A stretch of DNA of 64,000 nucleotides, taken from the NCBI RefSeq assembly GCF_000149955.1, contig NC_030994.1:1631776-1695775 (forward strand). Direction: 5' to 3'. The translations under genes were made by a program, and so were the position numbers. Below the pieces are notes generated by a model, which searched no databases, was not told the DNA's origin, and saw only the letters and a program-made list of their open reading frames with translations. Shown here piece by piece: positions 24,100 to 34,873 of the stretch (position 1 is its first letter; every line of letters starts with the position of its first letter). The stretch comes from Fusarium oxysporum f. sp. lycopersici 4287. Lineage: Eukaryota; Ascomycota; Sordariomycetes; Hypocreales; Nectriaceae.

Positions 24100-24203
24100 G
24101 GGTGTTCAATGACTACAAAATGAGGAACGGGCTGAGAGATTGGAGCCGTCAATTATGCGTAAGAGTAGAAACATAATAAGATCGATACCATCTCCATCTT
24201 GAC

Positions 24204-24900
24204 TCACTCCCATCTTCTCTCGCACTGTCCCATCCATCTTCCCCAGACAACTACCTTACCATTAATGGCTTCTGCGACTTGATCCCTGTTCGGTTTGGAG
24301 GTCTTGAACTTCTCGTCCAAAGGCTCATTTAGACCAATTACTTCATACCAGTCTTGCATCATGTTAATTCATGTATTTGCCCTAGAGCCAGTTATACTCA
24401 CATCGATGAATGCCATGATTCAGAAGTGGCCGTGGAGCAATATAGATCGAGCCGTTACGACTCGCACCATAGTAGAAGCCTCCCGCGAGTCGAGTGGAAC
24501 TCTTTTCAACAGGCTCAAAGTCACTCTCGACAACTCTTGTTTTCTCAGAGGGTATTCCCAAGTAAATTCTACAACAGTTAGCCTCATTCTTCCAAATTCA
24601 AATGTCAACTCACCCATGGCAAATTGGCGTTGTCAGGGGAGCATCTGGGTCTTCAGACACAAGTAACCACTCTTTTACACCAGAGTGAGGGTCCCAGGAT
24701 AACTCTGGAAACTTGTGCTGATCACCGTGCATGTAGTCTTTCCCCAATGTTGCACCATCTGGGCCACAGTCTGGAGATGTGACAGCAAGTGTAGGCTCTG
24801 GATGCTCAGCAAAGGCGGGAGTGGTGAAGAAAGCTCTTGCATCTCTGCCCTTGGAGTTTTTGAAGAGCCAAGAAGCTGCAAGCTCGATATAAGCAGTCAT
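24204..24900 (-). CDS. PEBP (phosphatidylethanolamine-binding) family protein
   Basis: Spliced on the minus strand: 24900-24614, 24568-24402, 24352-24204; 200 residues. The ligand-binding signature DPDAPLTTPICHG lies at the end of exon 1 and the GIHRY motif (LLNHGIHRYWYEVIGLNEPL) spans the second junction; both are hallmarks of the Raf-kinase-inhibitor/YbhB fold. Both introns (45 and 49 nt) have GTGAGT donors. The protein ends VVVWGRWMGQCERRWE. The family binds anionic ligands or phospholipid head groups; fungal members are mostly uncharacterised, and yeast Tfs1 inhibits carboxypeptidase Y. No signal peptide is evident, so it is probably cytosolic. It is convergent with the oxygenase gene and upstream of the protease gene on the same strand. 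Confidence 0.88.
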
Positions 24901-25375
24901 TCTGTACCGTTTGACGTGTATTGGTTTTAGGTGAAATGTCTACTGTAGCATGCCAACAACAGCAGAATGAAGTCTTGGGGTTGAAAGCTTGAGCTTGCTC
25001 AGACAAGGGACAGTAGAAATATATATGTATACATGGGGTGGAAACTTTATCTCCGTAATGTAACTTTGCATGCCATATATCAGTAACACAGCGAAGAGTA
25101 GCTAAATGCGACCTTTCGGAGCCGAATCGGCAAACGCAGATCAGATCACTGCCATCGCTCAGGTATATGTAGGATAAGTTCGAGCAAAGAAAAATCCATT
25201 TAGAAATCAATAGAACATCATTCCTCTTAACGCGTGTCTATCTCGACCCAATACTCCTTGAATGTAGCCCAACAGAATAACCATGTAACACCATAACATC
25301 ATGCCAAACCAGACGCTAAATCATGATGCTTTTCTCCAGAAACCTTCATAAGCCATGCACAACGTTAACACCACG
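24901..25375. other. Spacer between PEBP and protease genes
   Basis: Promoter of the PEBP gene and 3' UTR of the protease gene, both on the minus strand. Short open frames have no recognisable content. Confidence 0.5.
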
Positions 25376-26826
25376 TCAAATAAGCATCCAAGCAAACCCG
25401 AGAGCAAAGGCCCCAGCAACCATAGAAATAGCTGCGTCGCCTCCTAATGGTGCAAGTGACGCAGCGGCATTTTCCTTGTTATCAGAAGAACCACTACCAG
25501 TGGCAGTAGGAACAGGATGCTTTCCGGTACCGATCTCGAGAATATGCGATTTTGTAGCGTCAAAGTTGCTCTGTGCTAGTGAGATCTCGTTATTCTCAAG
25601 ATCGAAAACAACGTAGGCGCTTCTGAGAAACGTGTCACCCAAGATAGAAATGTCTCCTGTCGTGGGTGCTATTCCAAAAGTACAGGCTGCCTGGCCATTG
25701 TCGAAGGATAATTGGCGCCCTGTCACATCGGTGAAGTCAAGGACCAGCTCGCTCAATGGTACTGAGATCTCTGCCGGGTCTTTGAACTTGAACGTCAAGT
25801 TTCCTGAATCGTTTCCAAGATCGCAGGGAACGTATGCGACAGACTCTCCCTCCTCGTACTGAGCGCCAACAATATCATATATGTCTGACGTAAGTGTGGC
25901 GGGGAGATATGAGAGTGTTGAGCCAGAGTCGAGAATAACAGCAAGGTCAAGGTTGTCAGCGATAGTTTCTGAGTCTGCGCTGACGCTCTGTAGTGTGATG
26001 GAGAGCTCGGCAAACTCGCCGTTAATCTTGTTGATGGGGAGAGTGACTAGATCGCCGGTATACTGCTCCTGGTCCACGCCTCCAAATAGGATGGTTCCGG
26101 TGGCAGACTCGAGGTCGTTCAGATACAAGCTGTACGCATTAGAAGCGATGAGACCTTTGGAAGCCAACTTGGCCGGCAAGTTATCGTAAGCGTCTCGGTT
26201 GAGTTGGCCGACCTGAGCTTCATTGCTCTTGTATCCGATACCAAGGACGCCTTCGTTGTCAGATGTAACATATCCGATACCAAACTGTAAATCTTCAAGC
26301 TTTACACTACCCATGCGGAACGTCTCGGTAGCATAGTCTCCGGAAGCACCAGAGCCATCGGCATATGAGATGTTGAAGTCGCTGTTCAAATACTCATAAG
26401 TCGACGACTTGTTAGGACTGTATAGACCAGATTCGCTGCATATATTGGCGTGAGTAGAACATAGTTTTGAGCCTTGTGCGTTGACCCATAGATCACTGCT
26501 TCCAGTGTCGAGATGAAGACGGAAATCTTGAGGTGGCGTTCCCAATGATGCATTGAGGAAGTAAAGAGATTGCTAGAGGAGGTCAATGGTTGTGTCTCTG
26601 TGTTGTTGTGGTAGATACTTACTTCATTGTCAATACCAATGTCTATTGTCCCGTCTCTCTTGCGAAGACGTATTCGATCGTTGGAAATAGGATCAGATAT
26701 TGTCCGCCTCTGAATCTCCACGCTCATAACACGAGGCTCGAGGCCATTGTCTCTCTTGTTAAGAGAAATTCCTTCAGTGAGTGATAGTAGAGATAATAGT
26801 AAGGAGGATAGTTGAATAGACTTCAT
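25376..26826 (-). CDS. GPI-anchored aspartic protease (yapsin-like)
   Basis: Exons 26826-26623 and 26572-25376 (intron 50 nt), 466 residues. The ATG opens a signal peptide (MKSIQLSSLLLSLLSLTEG), then a propeptide with dibasic Kex2-type sites (NKR, LRKR). The mature enzyme has the pepsin A1 layout: first active-site motif LHLDTGSSDLWV, second AVILDSGSTLSYLP, and a late ILGDTFLRSAYVVFD. The C-terminus is Ser/Gly-rich and then hydrophobic (ISMVAGAFALGFAWMLI), a GPI-attachment signal. It should be delivered to the plasma membrane or cell wall and cleave proteins there, as yapsins and Sap9/10 do. Splicing restores QSLYFLNASLGTPPQDF, the conserved lead-in to the first active site. Exact cleavage preference cannot be told. 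Confidence 0.93.
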
Positions 26827-28783
26827 GATTGAAACCTTGTAAGTTGATCTGTCGAGCTCATCCATCAACTGAGGGTATTGATCCCTGTGTTTATATCCTG
26901 GCCCCAATGTACTCCGCCCCAACTTAGATTACGCCCACAAGGCGAACTCGATAGTATGTTGCAGTACCGATATTTGGTCATAGATAGTCGATGTTACTAA
27001 GGATCTTGCCGCACATCCGCGCGGGAGTACTAAACTCTCGCGATGCGTCAACGTCACCTTGAAGAGCAAACGTCAGAGCACCACCTTTCGGCACGGAAAC
27101 GCCGAAGTAGCGAGGAACAATCCGAAGAGAGAGAGAGAGAGACAGAGAGAGCAATGAAAACATGTCCGGTATCTGTAACAACCATTCATTGTGACATTTG
27201 CATGCATTTTGTGTATAACATTTCCAAAATCCAGTCATGCCATTTACCCCCTTGATCGATCTAAGCTGTAACAGAATCATCTTTAGGCGCCGCACGAACC
27301 AGTATAGTTTGCATATTCGAAACACCTCGAAAACGTCGGGATGCCTCTCATCCCATCTCATCTCATCTCATCGGACATAACTCAGGATAACCTCCGACTC
27401 GAGTTAATGCTGAGGGGTCGATAAGAAGACGCGCGGCCGGTAGAAACCTTTAGAGATTGTTCGGGAGATAGAGCGGACACGTAAAAGGCGGAAGATCCGG
27501 GGTATTGGGTACTACTAAGTTAGTATCATGCGAATACTACCGGCGTCCATCCTACTATACAATCTGCTGCTACAGTAAGCAAAACTGTGAGTATAGTTAT
27601 TATTAGTTAGCGCTTTATCCACAAGCCTCTCTGTGAAACGTTTACATGGGCGTCTGACTGGCGCATGCTTTATGACGTGCCATACGATGCAATGGTCCCT
27701 GCAGCGCTTAACCACGGGGCTATCTCTGAGGCATTGTGTCACAAAGTCTTTCTCAAAAGAGAAATCTATTCGATTCTAGCTGAAGTTATCCAGCAAGGTA
27801 GGTATTCTGGAAAGGTCGCTAGTCAGTTGGCATCACATGAGAATCTGATGGCGATGCTGACGACAACTTAAAGTGGCTCAAGGTGCCGAACTTCCGATTG
27901 ACAACGGAGGCCACTCAGTGGTATTTCAAATTCAGGCTACATCAGAACAGAGCCGAGTTGACATGACGTCCGATTCTTGTTTCGTTCCTTTAAATAAATG
28001 TTTTCCCACTCGAAACTGCCAAGATCTCGTCCTCTGGAGTCATTGGCTCTCTAATTTCTCCGTCTCCAGCCATCATGTTTAGGGTAAACAGTGGTTCCAT
28101 ATAACCGTGCATTTGAATCAATGTTGCTCTAAACACCAAGAATCAAAATATCACGAGAAGCATGATTCCTATTTTGTGTTTATTTTCCATCCCATACTAT
28201 TGCCCTCGGTTGAAGTGCCGCGACGTTTCTCATGGTATCATGCAGTAACATCTTCGGTTTCACAACCCCCCAGCTCGAACTCAACGTCCGCTTTCAGACG
28301 GACACTCACGAAAATTACCCCTTAGCCATTGTGCTTCACGGGCACAGAGGGGTATGGCATTAGTGAATACAATAATGAATTGCACTAGAGGCCTCTCCCC
28401 GGATACGCATCTTATCTTGGATGTTCACCATACTGCATCCATCATCAACCACTTACAACGCTGCTTATTCTTCTGCCTACCAAGCCACGTAACGATGCAA
28501 TCCAACAACACCAACACAAACCATGCAAGTCAATTTGTGGTTGCCTGGCAAAGCGTCTGCCAAGATTGATAGTCTTTGTGCGGCTGAAATCAATCCTTCT
28601 GAGCTGCATGTCACCAGGTGATGTTATCTGCAGGCTTTACATAGGCTTATATGTCCTTGACCAACTGTGCAGCCTGGCATGAGTATATATGTGTCTTGCT
28701 TACCACAAACTTCTGATCATCTGTGCCCGTGATAACACCTTTAACTTCGACTGGAAAATCCACAGTAACTAACCAACGCCAAC
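26827..28783. other. Intergenic region, 2 kb
   Basis: Divergent promoter space between the protease (minus) and proteolipid (plus) genes. A GA repeat lies at 27124-27150 and a CATCTCATCTCATCTCATC run near 27354-27372. Short frames at 27665-28082 read partly protein-like (for example AISEALCHKVFLKREIYSIL) but lack start context, splice support or a family match, so none is called. Confidence 0.5.
27124..27150 (+). repeat. GA microsatellite
   Basis: AGAGAGAGAGAGAGAC followed by AGAGAGAG; simple dinucleotide repeat in an intergenic region. Confidence 0.7.
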
Positions 28784-29523
28784 ATGGATGCTGAAGTTCT
28801 TGCAAACATGGACCGATGGTACAACCTCCCTCTTAATCTCTTAATCACTGAGACTCAACTGACATAATATTTCTCAGTCCCATGTACGCCGTATGTAGCC
28901 CTTTACCAAAGAAAAACCCATTTCTGATCACATATGGACAGTCCTTCTTTGGCGCAATTGGTTGCGCGTGTTCCATCGTCTTCACAACATTCGGCGCAGC
29001 ATACGGCACCGCAAAGTCCGCCGGCGCAATCTTCCAATCTGGCATCCTCCGCCCCGACATGATGATGCAAAACACGTACGATGAGATGAACTCAATGTTG
29101 GTAAAACAGTGGCTGACACACTTAGCTTGTGTGCCATCATGGCCCAGATCCTGTCCATCTACGGTCTCGTAGCAAGCGTCATCATGTCAAACAACATCAA
29201 GGAGAAGATGGCTATCCACACGGCGTTTCTGCAGCTCGGTGCTGGCATTTCGGTAGGGCTGTGCGGCATGGCTGCTGGCTTTGCTATTGGCATCGTTGGC
29301 GATGCCGGAGGTATGTTCACTCATGGACTAAAGGCAGCAAACTTGACAAATTGTGATAAATGTCTAACAACCCCCAGTTCGTGCAAGTTCGCAGCAACCA
29401 CGTCTCTATATCGGAATGGTCCTCATCCTCATCTTTGCCGAGGTTCTAGGCTTATACGGTGTCATTGTGTCCATCCTTATGTTAACTCGTTCCACCGATG
29501 GTGTAACCGAATGCAGGTATTAA
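28784..29523 (+). CDS. V-type ATPase proteolipid (c-type) subunit, divergent
   Basis: Five exons: 28784-28818, 28878-28890, 28942-29075, 29126-29310, 29378-29523; 170 residues. The second exon is only 13 nt. Four membrane helices can be read; the fourth, [20 protein letters not shown], carries the proton-binding glutamate of the V0 rotor. The block [27 protein letters not shown] is the classic c/c' signature, and [19 protein letters not shown] matches the usual start of helix 1. Compared with the usual fungal c subunit, the loop and helix 2 are altered ([21 protein letters not shown]), the usual Pro in YAPFFG is Ser, and the C-terminus is longer. It is therefore probably a paralog rather than the main VMA3 or VMA11 gene. 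It should sit in the vacuolar or endosomal membrane. The stop faces that of Vps18, 180 bp away. Confidence 0.88.
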
Positions 29524-29703
29524 GACGTACAAACCAGAGCGCGGTTGCTTGGTACCATGTTAGACCACAGGTTTTAAATCAAGGCTGTCGTCAATTGTAC
29601 TGAATAAATGTTGTGGGGGTATATGCAGATCTAAGATAATGATGAGGCAGCCACAAGTTCACAGACTCTTCTCTCCCGTGACTCTGTTCCTGTCCTCCTC
29701 TTG

Positions 29704-32700
29704 TTACAATGCCCATTCGTTGACGTTGTCGTTATGCGTAATGAAAGGCTCGTCAATCCTCTTGATTGCAAGGTCACTGCAAAGAATACTGTAGAATGTT
29801 AGCTGTGAAATTACAAGAGGAAACACCAACATACCAAGCAGAAGCAACAAGAGCATCCAGCTCCGCCACCACAGTCTCCCTCTGAGTACCACTGACTAAA
29901 CCCTTCTGTATCTGTGTCTGAAGTTCCCTGATACGTGTAGACTTTCCAACGCCCGCTTGCTCCAGAACCTTGCGTCCCAAGCAGTCAGAATGGAACGAAT
30001 GCTGACAGGGGAAGACAAAGAACTGCCTGCTCAACAGCGGCAGCCCACACGTATAACACTTCTCCCCAGGTTCCACGATTGCGTATCGGTGATCGAGCGC
30101 AGCAATGTCAACCTTGATATTTGTTGCAGTCTGCGACGACTCATCCATCTCTTTCTTCAAGTTATCAATATTACGGCTGTAATCTTCCAGCGCCGCGCAA
30201 ATCTCCTCTTTGAAGTCATCGATAACAACAAAGTCAGGGAAGAAAGGAATGAGATCCTCGATCTTGAGCAAGTCGCACCGCTTGAGGAATTCAATGGCGG
30301 TCTTGATTCCATTCGATTGAGAAATGACTTTTCGGGCCACCGCAAGCCACAATCGCTTGCGCAGTTGCGGATTCGACATGGGTCGATCAGCAATAACTGC
30401 TGCTAGCTCAACTTCGCCATGAGAAAGCGCCAAGTCGACTGCCTGAAGATACTGTCCCATGCTAGTGTAGATATGAACGCAAGATAATGTTCGGTGGTGT
30501 TGAATGCAAAGTCGAAGGGCGAAATCTGGGTCGTAACGCGGCTCATCACCTTGTGCTTGTAGGTAGGATAAAAGTCCCGATTCATCCTTGGAGGAGTGAG
30601 AAGCGTAAATCGAGACGAGAGTGTTGTGCACAGCAGCATCTTTCGAGTTTAGCTGGTAAACCGCATAGTTGAGGTATCTGATAGCTTGGTTCTGTGCATT
30701 GGGACCTCCCGAGAATGTACGGTTGTACTCAAGAAAGGCTGGTATGAGATTTCGAGGCTTCAGGTCAGCATGCCTCATCAAAATCTCAACTAACTCCGGC
30801 GCTACATATGTCATAAGTACGCTGCTATATCGGTAAAAGACTTCAGGATCCGTCTGTTTCTTGAGAACATTCAAGACCTCATTCCATCTCTCTCGCTGTA
30901 CCCAGTAAGAGAGAACGTAGTTGTAGTCATTAACCGCATTGGCAAAATATAAAAGTTCTCCCTCACGGCCGTGGCTGCTGATGACATCGTAGACCATTTT
31001 CCGGTCGAGGTCGTTTTTATACTTGTCGACAAAATCTCTAAATTCTTTCCTCACAGACTCGAGTAGCTTTCGTGATTCAGTCGAGTTGAGGTGCTCCGAT
31101 GGCTCAGCTTGTGTGTTTATGGTATCATCCAGCGTGTTGAGTTTGGACATAAAGACCTCGATCAACCATCCCGCGATCATCATCCGCTGCATCACTGCTG
31201 ATTTCTTGAGCGAAGCTAATTTCGTCAGTAAGAACTTTCTCAAGGCATCTGGTTGATTATTGTCGATTATGCTCAGTGCAATATCTTCAAAAGGCTTGTT
31301 GCTGCGGCCATAGACAGTAGCAGCCTCGAGCCAGTGTCCATTTTTGGCCAAGTGATCACCGTATGCAGCCGCGACTGTTTCCTTTTGAAGTGGTGTTCGA
31401 GCATGTTGCAGAGCTGGCTCAAACTCTTTCAGTTTTGTCATAATCTCCCAGATGTTGCGCTCCTCATCTCGAACCACAATCTCGAATATCTCATCTGATG
31501 TAAATAGCCAAAATGTGTTCTTTTGGATATCCACGGAGAACCCGAGAGGCTTCTGTCCCTGACCGATAACATCATGCTCAGACACCATCTTTCCGGTGAG
31601 GCGGTTCGTTGTAATGACACGACCTCCGACCAGGTGGACAATATGCCATTGTGTGAGTGCGATTGCATCGATTGCCTCGGTTGTCGGGACTCGTCTTTCG
31701 CTATTCTCAGGGGAAAGGACCTGAGCTCTGGAAAGCATATGTGATTCTGAAAAGACCTTGGTCCCGAGGTTGCTGTCTACAGGCTGGTTCAATAGTTTAC
31801 CGTGGAACACGCCTTGGTACGATAGCCATGCATATGCTCTATCAGGAATGTCGTCATCGTATGGTCCAGAATCCGGGGGGTCTGGGGACACCGCTAGACT
31901 CGAAGGTGCTCCTGAGGTCGTCCGGGACAGTTCATGAACAACAGGCTGCTCTGACTCGAACAATCGGGTGTATACAGACCCTGAACCATCATGCCCAAAT
32001 CCTATCCTTCCGACTAGGTGAAACAAGCGTGTCTGAGTAGCTATCACAACCCGTCGAAGGTCTGACTTGTTATTCTGGAGATTGTCCACCCATAATCCCG
32101 TAATTGGTCCGTCAGGAAGTTTATGTAGATTCTTTAAGTGCTTCACCTCCTTCTTGTAAAACTCCTTTGACGTCTCAATGAAGGCCTCATAAATGTTGCC
32201 GTCGGATGCACCAATCAATATCTCGCGTGTCGACGCTGTCGGTAACGAAGGGTTCCATGCCACACTCTCAATCGAAACTCCTCGGAGACGCCCAAGTGGC
32301 CGAGGATGTTTTGACTGGGAGTGGAGGTAATAATTCTCGCCAAGCGCAGTGCAAACAATTAGATGTGATGCTGTAGGGTCGAGGAACATGCGCCGTATCA
32401 TGCCAATCTCGGATGGCTTTTTGGGAAGGTCGATATCTATACATTGCGATATCAGTCACCATGACTAGCCGCACGATACATCGCTCAACTGCTCACCGTC
32501 AATATCCTCGGGTCGTTCCAGGTCAATACGGAGAATGCGTCCATTGGAAAGGGCGAGGACGATGACGTTGTTGGCAACCTGCGCAGCAACAAAGTCGGCC
32601 GCTACTGAGAACTGTAACTGAACGCGCTCTATGGTGAAAATAGGTTCTTCGAGGTCTGGGACGCCATTGGCGGCGACGAAGCCATCTTGGAGATCCAGGG

Positions 32701-32704
32701 CCAT
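29704..32704 (-). CDS. VPS18: Vacuolar sorting protein Vps18/Pep3
   Basis: Exons 32704-32497, 32436-29835 and 29776-29704; 960 residues, the usual length. Vps18 is a core subunit of the HOPS and CORVET tethering complexes, which drive fusion at vacuoles and endosomes. The N-terminal half is a beta-propeller (Pep3/Vps18/deep-orange family; LGRLRGVSIESVAWNPSLP, GLWVDNL), the middle a clathrin-heavy-chain-like helical repeat (ENAVNDYNYVLSYWVQRERW region, IYTSMGQYLQAVDLAL), and the end a RING-H2-like finger (CYTCGLPLL...FPCQHSFHSDCL). The first intron (60 nt) joins DIDDIDLPKKPSEIG; the last (58 nt) is needed to reach ACDLAIKRIDEPFI and the natural stop. The family call is firm. The proteolipid gene opposite is also a vacuolar function. 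Confidence 0.94.
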
Positions 32705-33456
32705 ATTGTCGCGGTCTCACAGGCGCATATTCGGCGGTCGGGGGCGTGGAGGGTAGTTATGCGTCTTGCGCACTGCTAGACGCCTAATTTGAACTCGATA
32801 AACAGGGGGGGCTGTAGAGGTTGGCTCGGCTCGCTGAAGCTGGTTGATGGGAATGAGTGAGAGTTGGTGTTGACGGTGACGAAGTCGGTGGTTGGACAGC
32901 TCTAGGTCCCCACCTGGGGCCGGGTAGGTATCTCCTGTCGGGGGCTAAGGCAGCTATTTAGCTCCAGCTCCTAGCAACACCCGCCCGAAATATTACATCA
33001 CGCTTTCGTTATTGGATCAGCATCACCTGGGTTGTAACTACACAGTTTTAATGGAATGCTCAATGAATCAGAGGTGGCATAAGTTTTGACTCTAAAAAGA
33101 TTCTATTGTCAGTGCACTGATACACATATTCTCCCTATGTCTGTCTAACCAATCCAAGTGTCTTTTACATAACTCGTCATGCCTATAGCTCTCAATAGCT
33201 ATCAGACGAACAAGTCTTGTGTACACCAGAGCGCCGTCCATGAGTATCTTCAAAGGATAACCAACCCTAGATCGAATGCTGAAGTATGTACAGATAAATG
33301 TTTAGAAGAAGAAAAAATGAGTCGTCATCCGTTTACAACGCCGGCCCAAAACAAAAGTCTGCGCCAAACCCCATCGCACACAAAGCAAAGCCGCCGAGCC
33401 GCACAACAATTAAGCTTCTTCGTGCCCTCATCGTAACCCGAGTCGACACCACTGCC
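32705..33456. other. Spacer upstream of VPS18
   Basis: Promoter of VPS18 and 3' flank of the methyltransferase gene, both minus strand. No gene or clear motif. Confidence 0.5.
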
Positions 33457-34873
33457 TCAGCTTAGACCTGCAGTTGTTTGGTCATCTGGACGGAGCGTAG
33501 GATCAGGACTGTTGCCGTTCAGTTCTGTTACTGGCGAGTAACTCCTCCCGAGAAATTCTGCAAGATCTGTGGGCGGTGCATCGAGGGGCTTTCTGCCAAT
33601 GATAATGCGCATCTTGATCTGAAGACCCTTCGACTTCTCCGGGTCCTTGGCTGCGTTTGCCAAGTCTCGGGCAGCAGCTTCACAAGCCTGTTTGCACTTT
33701 TCAGGGTCCCAGTCCATGTACTCTGTCAACAAACGCAAGCAATGTGCCTCGAAACTGTCTAGACACGAAATAAGCCAGATCTTGCCCGCAGATGCCTCGG
33801 CAACGGTAATAGGAATAGAGTATTCCGTAACCCGCACGTCGACAAAGCCTGCCTCCATGAGCAGCCGTGGCTCGAGATGATATGTTCCTCGTGGGCGCCC
33901 CGACTTTTCCGAAGCGATCAAGAGGTCTCGAAGGAGTTCGTGCATGGCAGAGTTGTCGGGGAACTGTGATAAGAATTGTGTAAAGCCCTCCGCGCTCACA
34001 AAGTCTTGAACCTCAATCCAACCACCAGGCTTGAGAGAAAAGAACGTATTGTCGTAGACGAAGCTCCAATTCCGAAATGCGCCCTCCATGAGCCGGAAGT
34101 GAATCAGGTCGTACATATCGGGGTGGCGATCCCAATCCTCAGCGTCTTCAATTTCGAAGAAGACGTTCATGGGCACGCTTTTAGTCTCGGCTATCGCAGC
34201 GATATCGGTTCCGACAACTTCACACTGGGGTTGCAACTCGGCCATTTTGATTGCCCATTCACCTGTTCCCGTGCCAATATCGAGAATATGCTCGGGGTTT
34301 TGCAGAGGGACAAGAGTGAGTTCACCGTCGAGGACGTGCATAAATACTTGGTGTTGGAGAGACATTCTCCATTGTTCGATGTCGTCGTTTGGCATATAAT
34401 ATTCGCGACAGTAGCGCCGGCCGTGGATTTCTCGGTAGTCAAGGTCTTGCGCCCACAACGATCGTGTCGATGCAGCCCTAGCATATGTTAGTCATTGCAA
34501 GAAATGTAGCACAACATGTCGCTTACATGTCTGAGTCTACCGTATGGGAATCTGGAGAGAATGGGGTCTCTACACGGTGTGAAGCAGAGACCCTGGGGTA
34601 TTGAGAAGCGGGATATATGGATATCATGTCGTCTTCGTCGACATCTTCATCGAGGTCGGATTCATCGTGGTGATGCTCCTCATCGGTACCCATGATACTG
34701 GTCATGGCTGTGTTATTTCCGTCGCTATTGGCATGCTCACTCGGTGTACCGTCGCTAGATTGTCGGCCGCTCTGTACAGCATACGAGTCCTCCGAGGACA
34801 TTGTGCTCGTCTGAGACTGGTTGTGCCGTCCCCGTGTACTTTTGCGTTGCTTGGTCCTCCGCTTTTTGGCCAT
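33457..34873 (-). CDS. LaeA-like SAM-dependent methyltransferase
   Basis: Exons 34873-34527 and 34477-33457 (intron 49 nt), 455 residues. The first 115 residues are basic, then acidic and Ser-rich (MAKKRRTKQRKSTRGRHNQS; DESDLDEDVDEDDM), probably disordered with a nuclear-type basic patch. The catalytic part starts near LDYREIHGRRYCREYYMPND and holds SAM motif I in HILDIGTGTGEWAIKMAE, then VVGTDIAA (motif II) and a YDLIHFRLMEG segment; this is the TAM/LaeA-like class common in filamentous ascomycetes. LaeA itself controls secondary metabolism through the velvet complex, but this class has many paralogs and most are uncharacterised, so I claim class rather than orthology. No metabolic cluster lies next to it. 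The only adjacent enzyme gene upstream is the sugar-nucleotide dehydratase. Confidence 0.9.

Noticed and set aside
27665..28082. Possible exons of an unknown gene
   Set aside because: Some protein-like stretches, but no supported splice sites joining them, no family match and poor start context.
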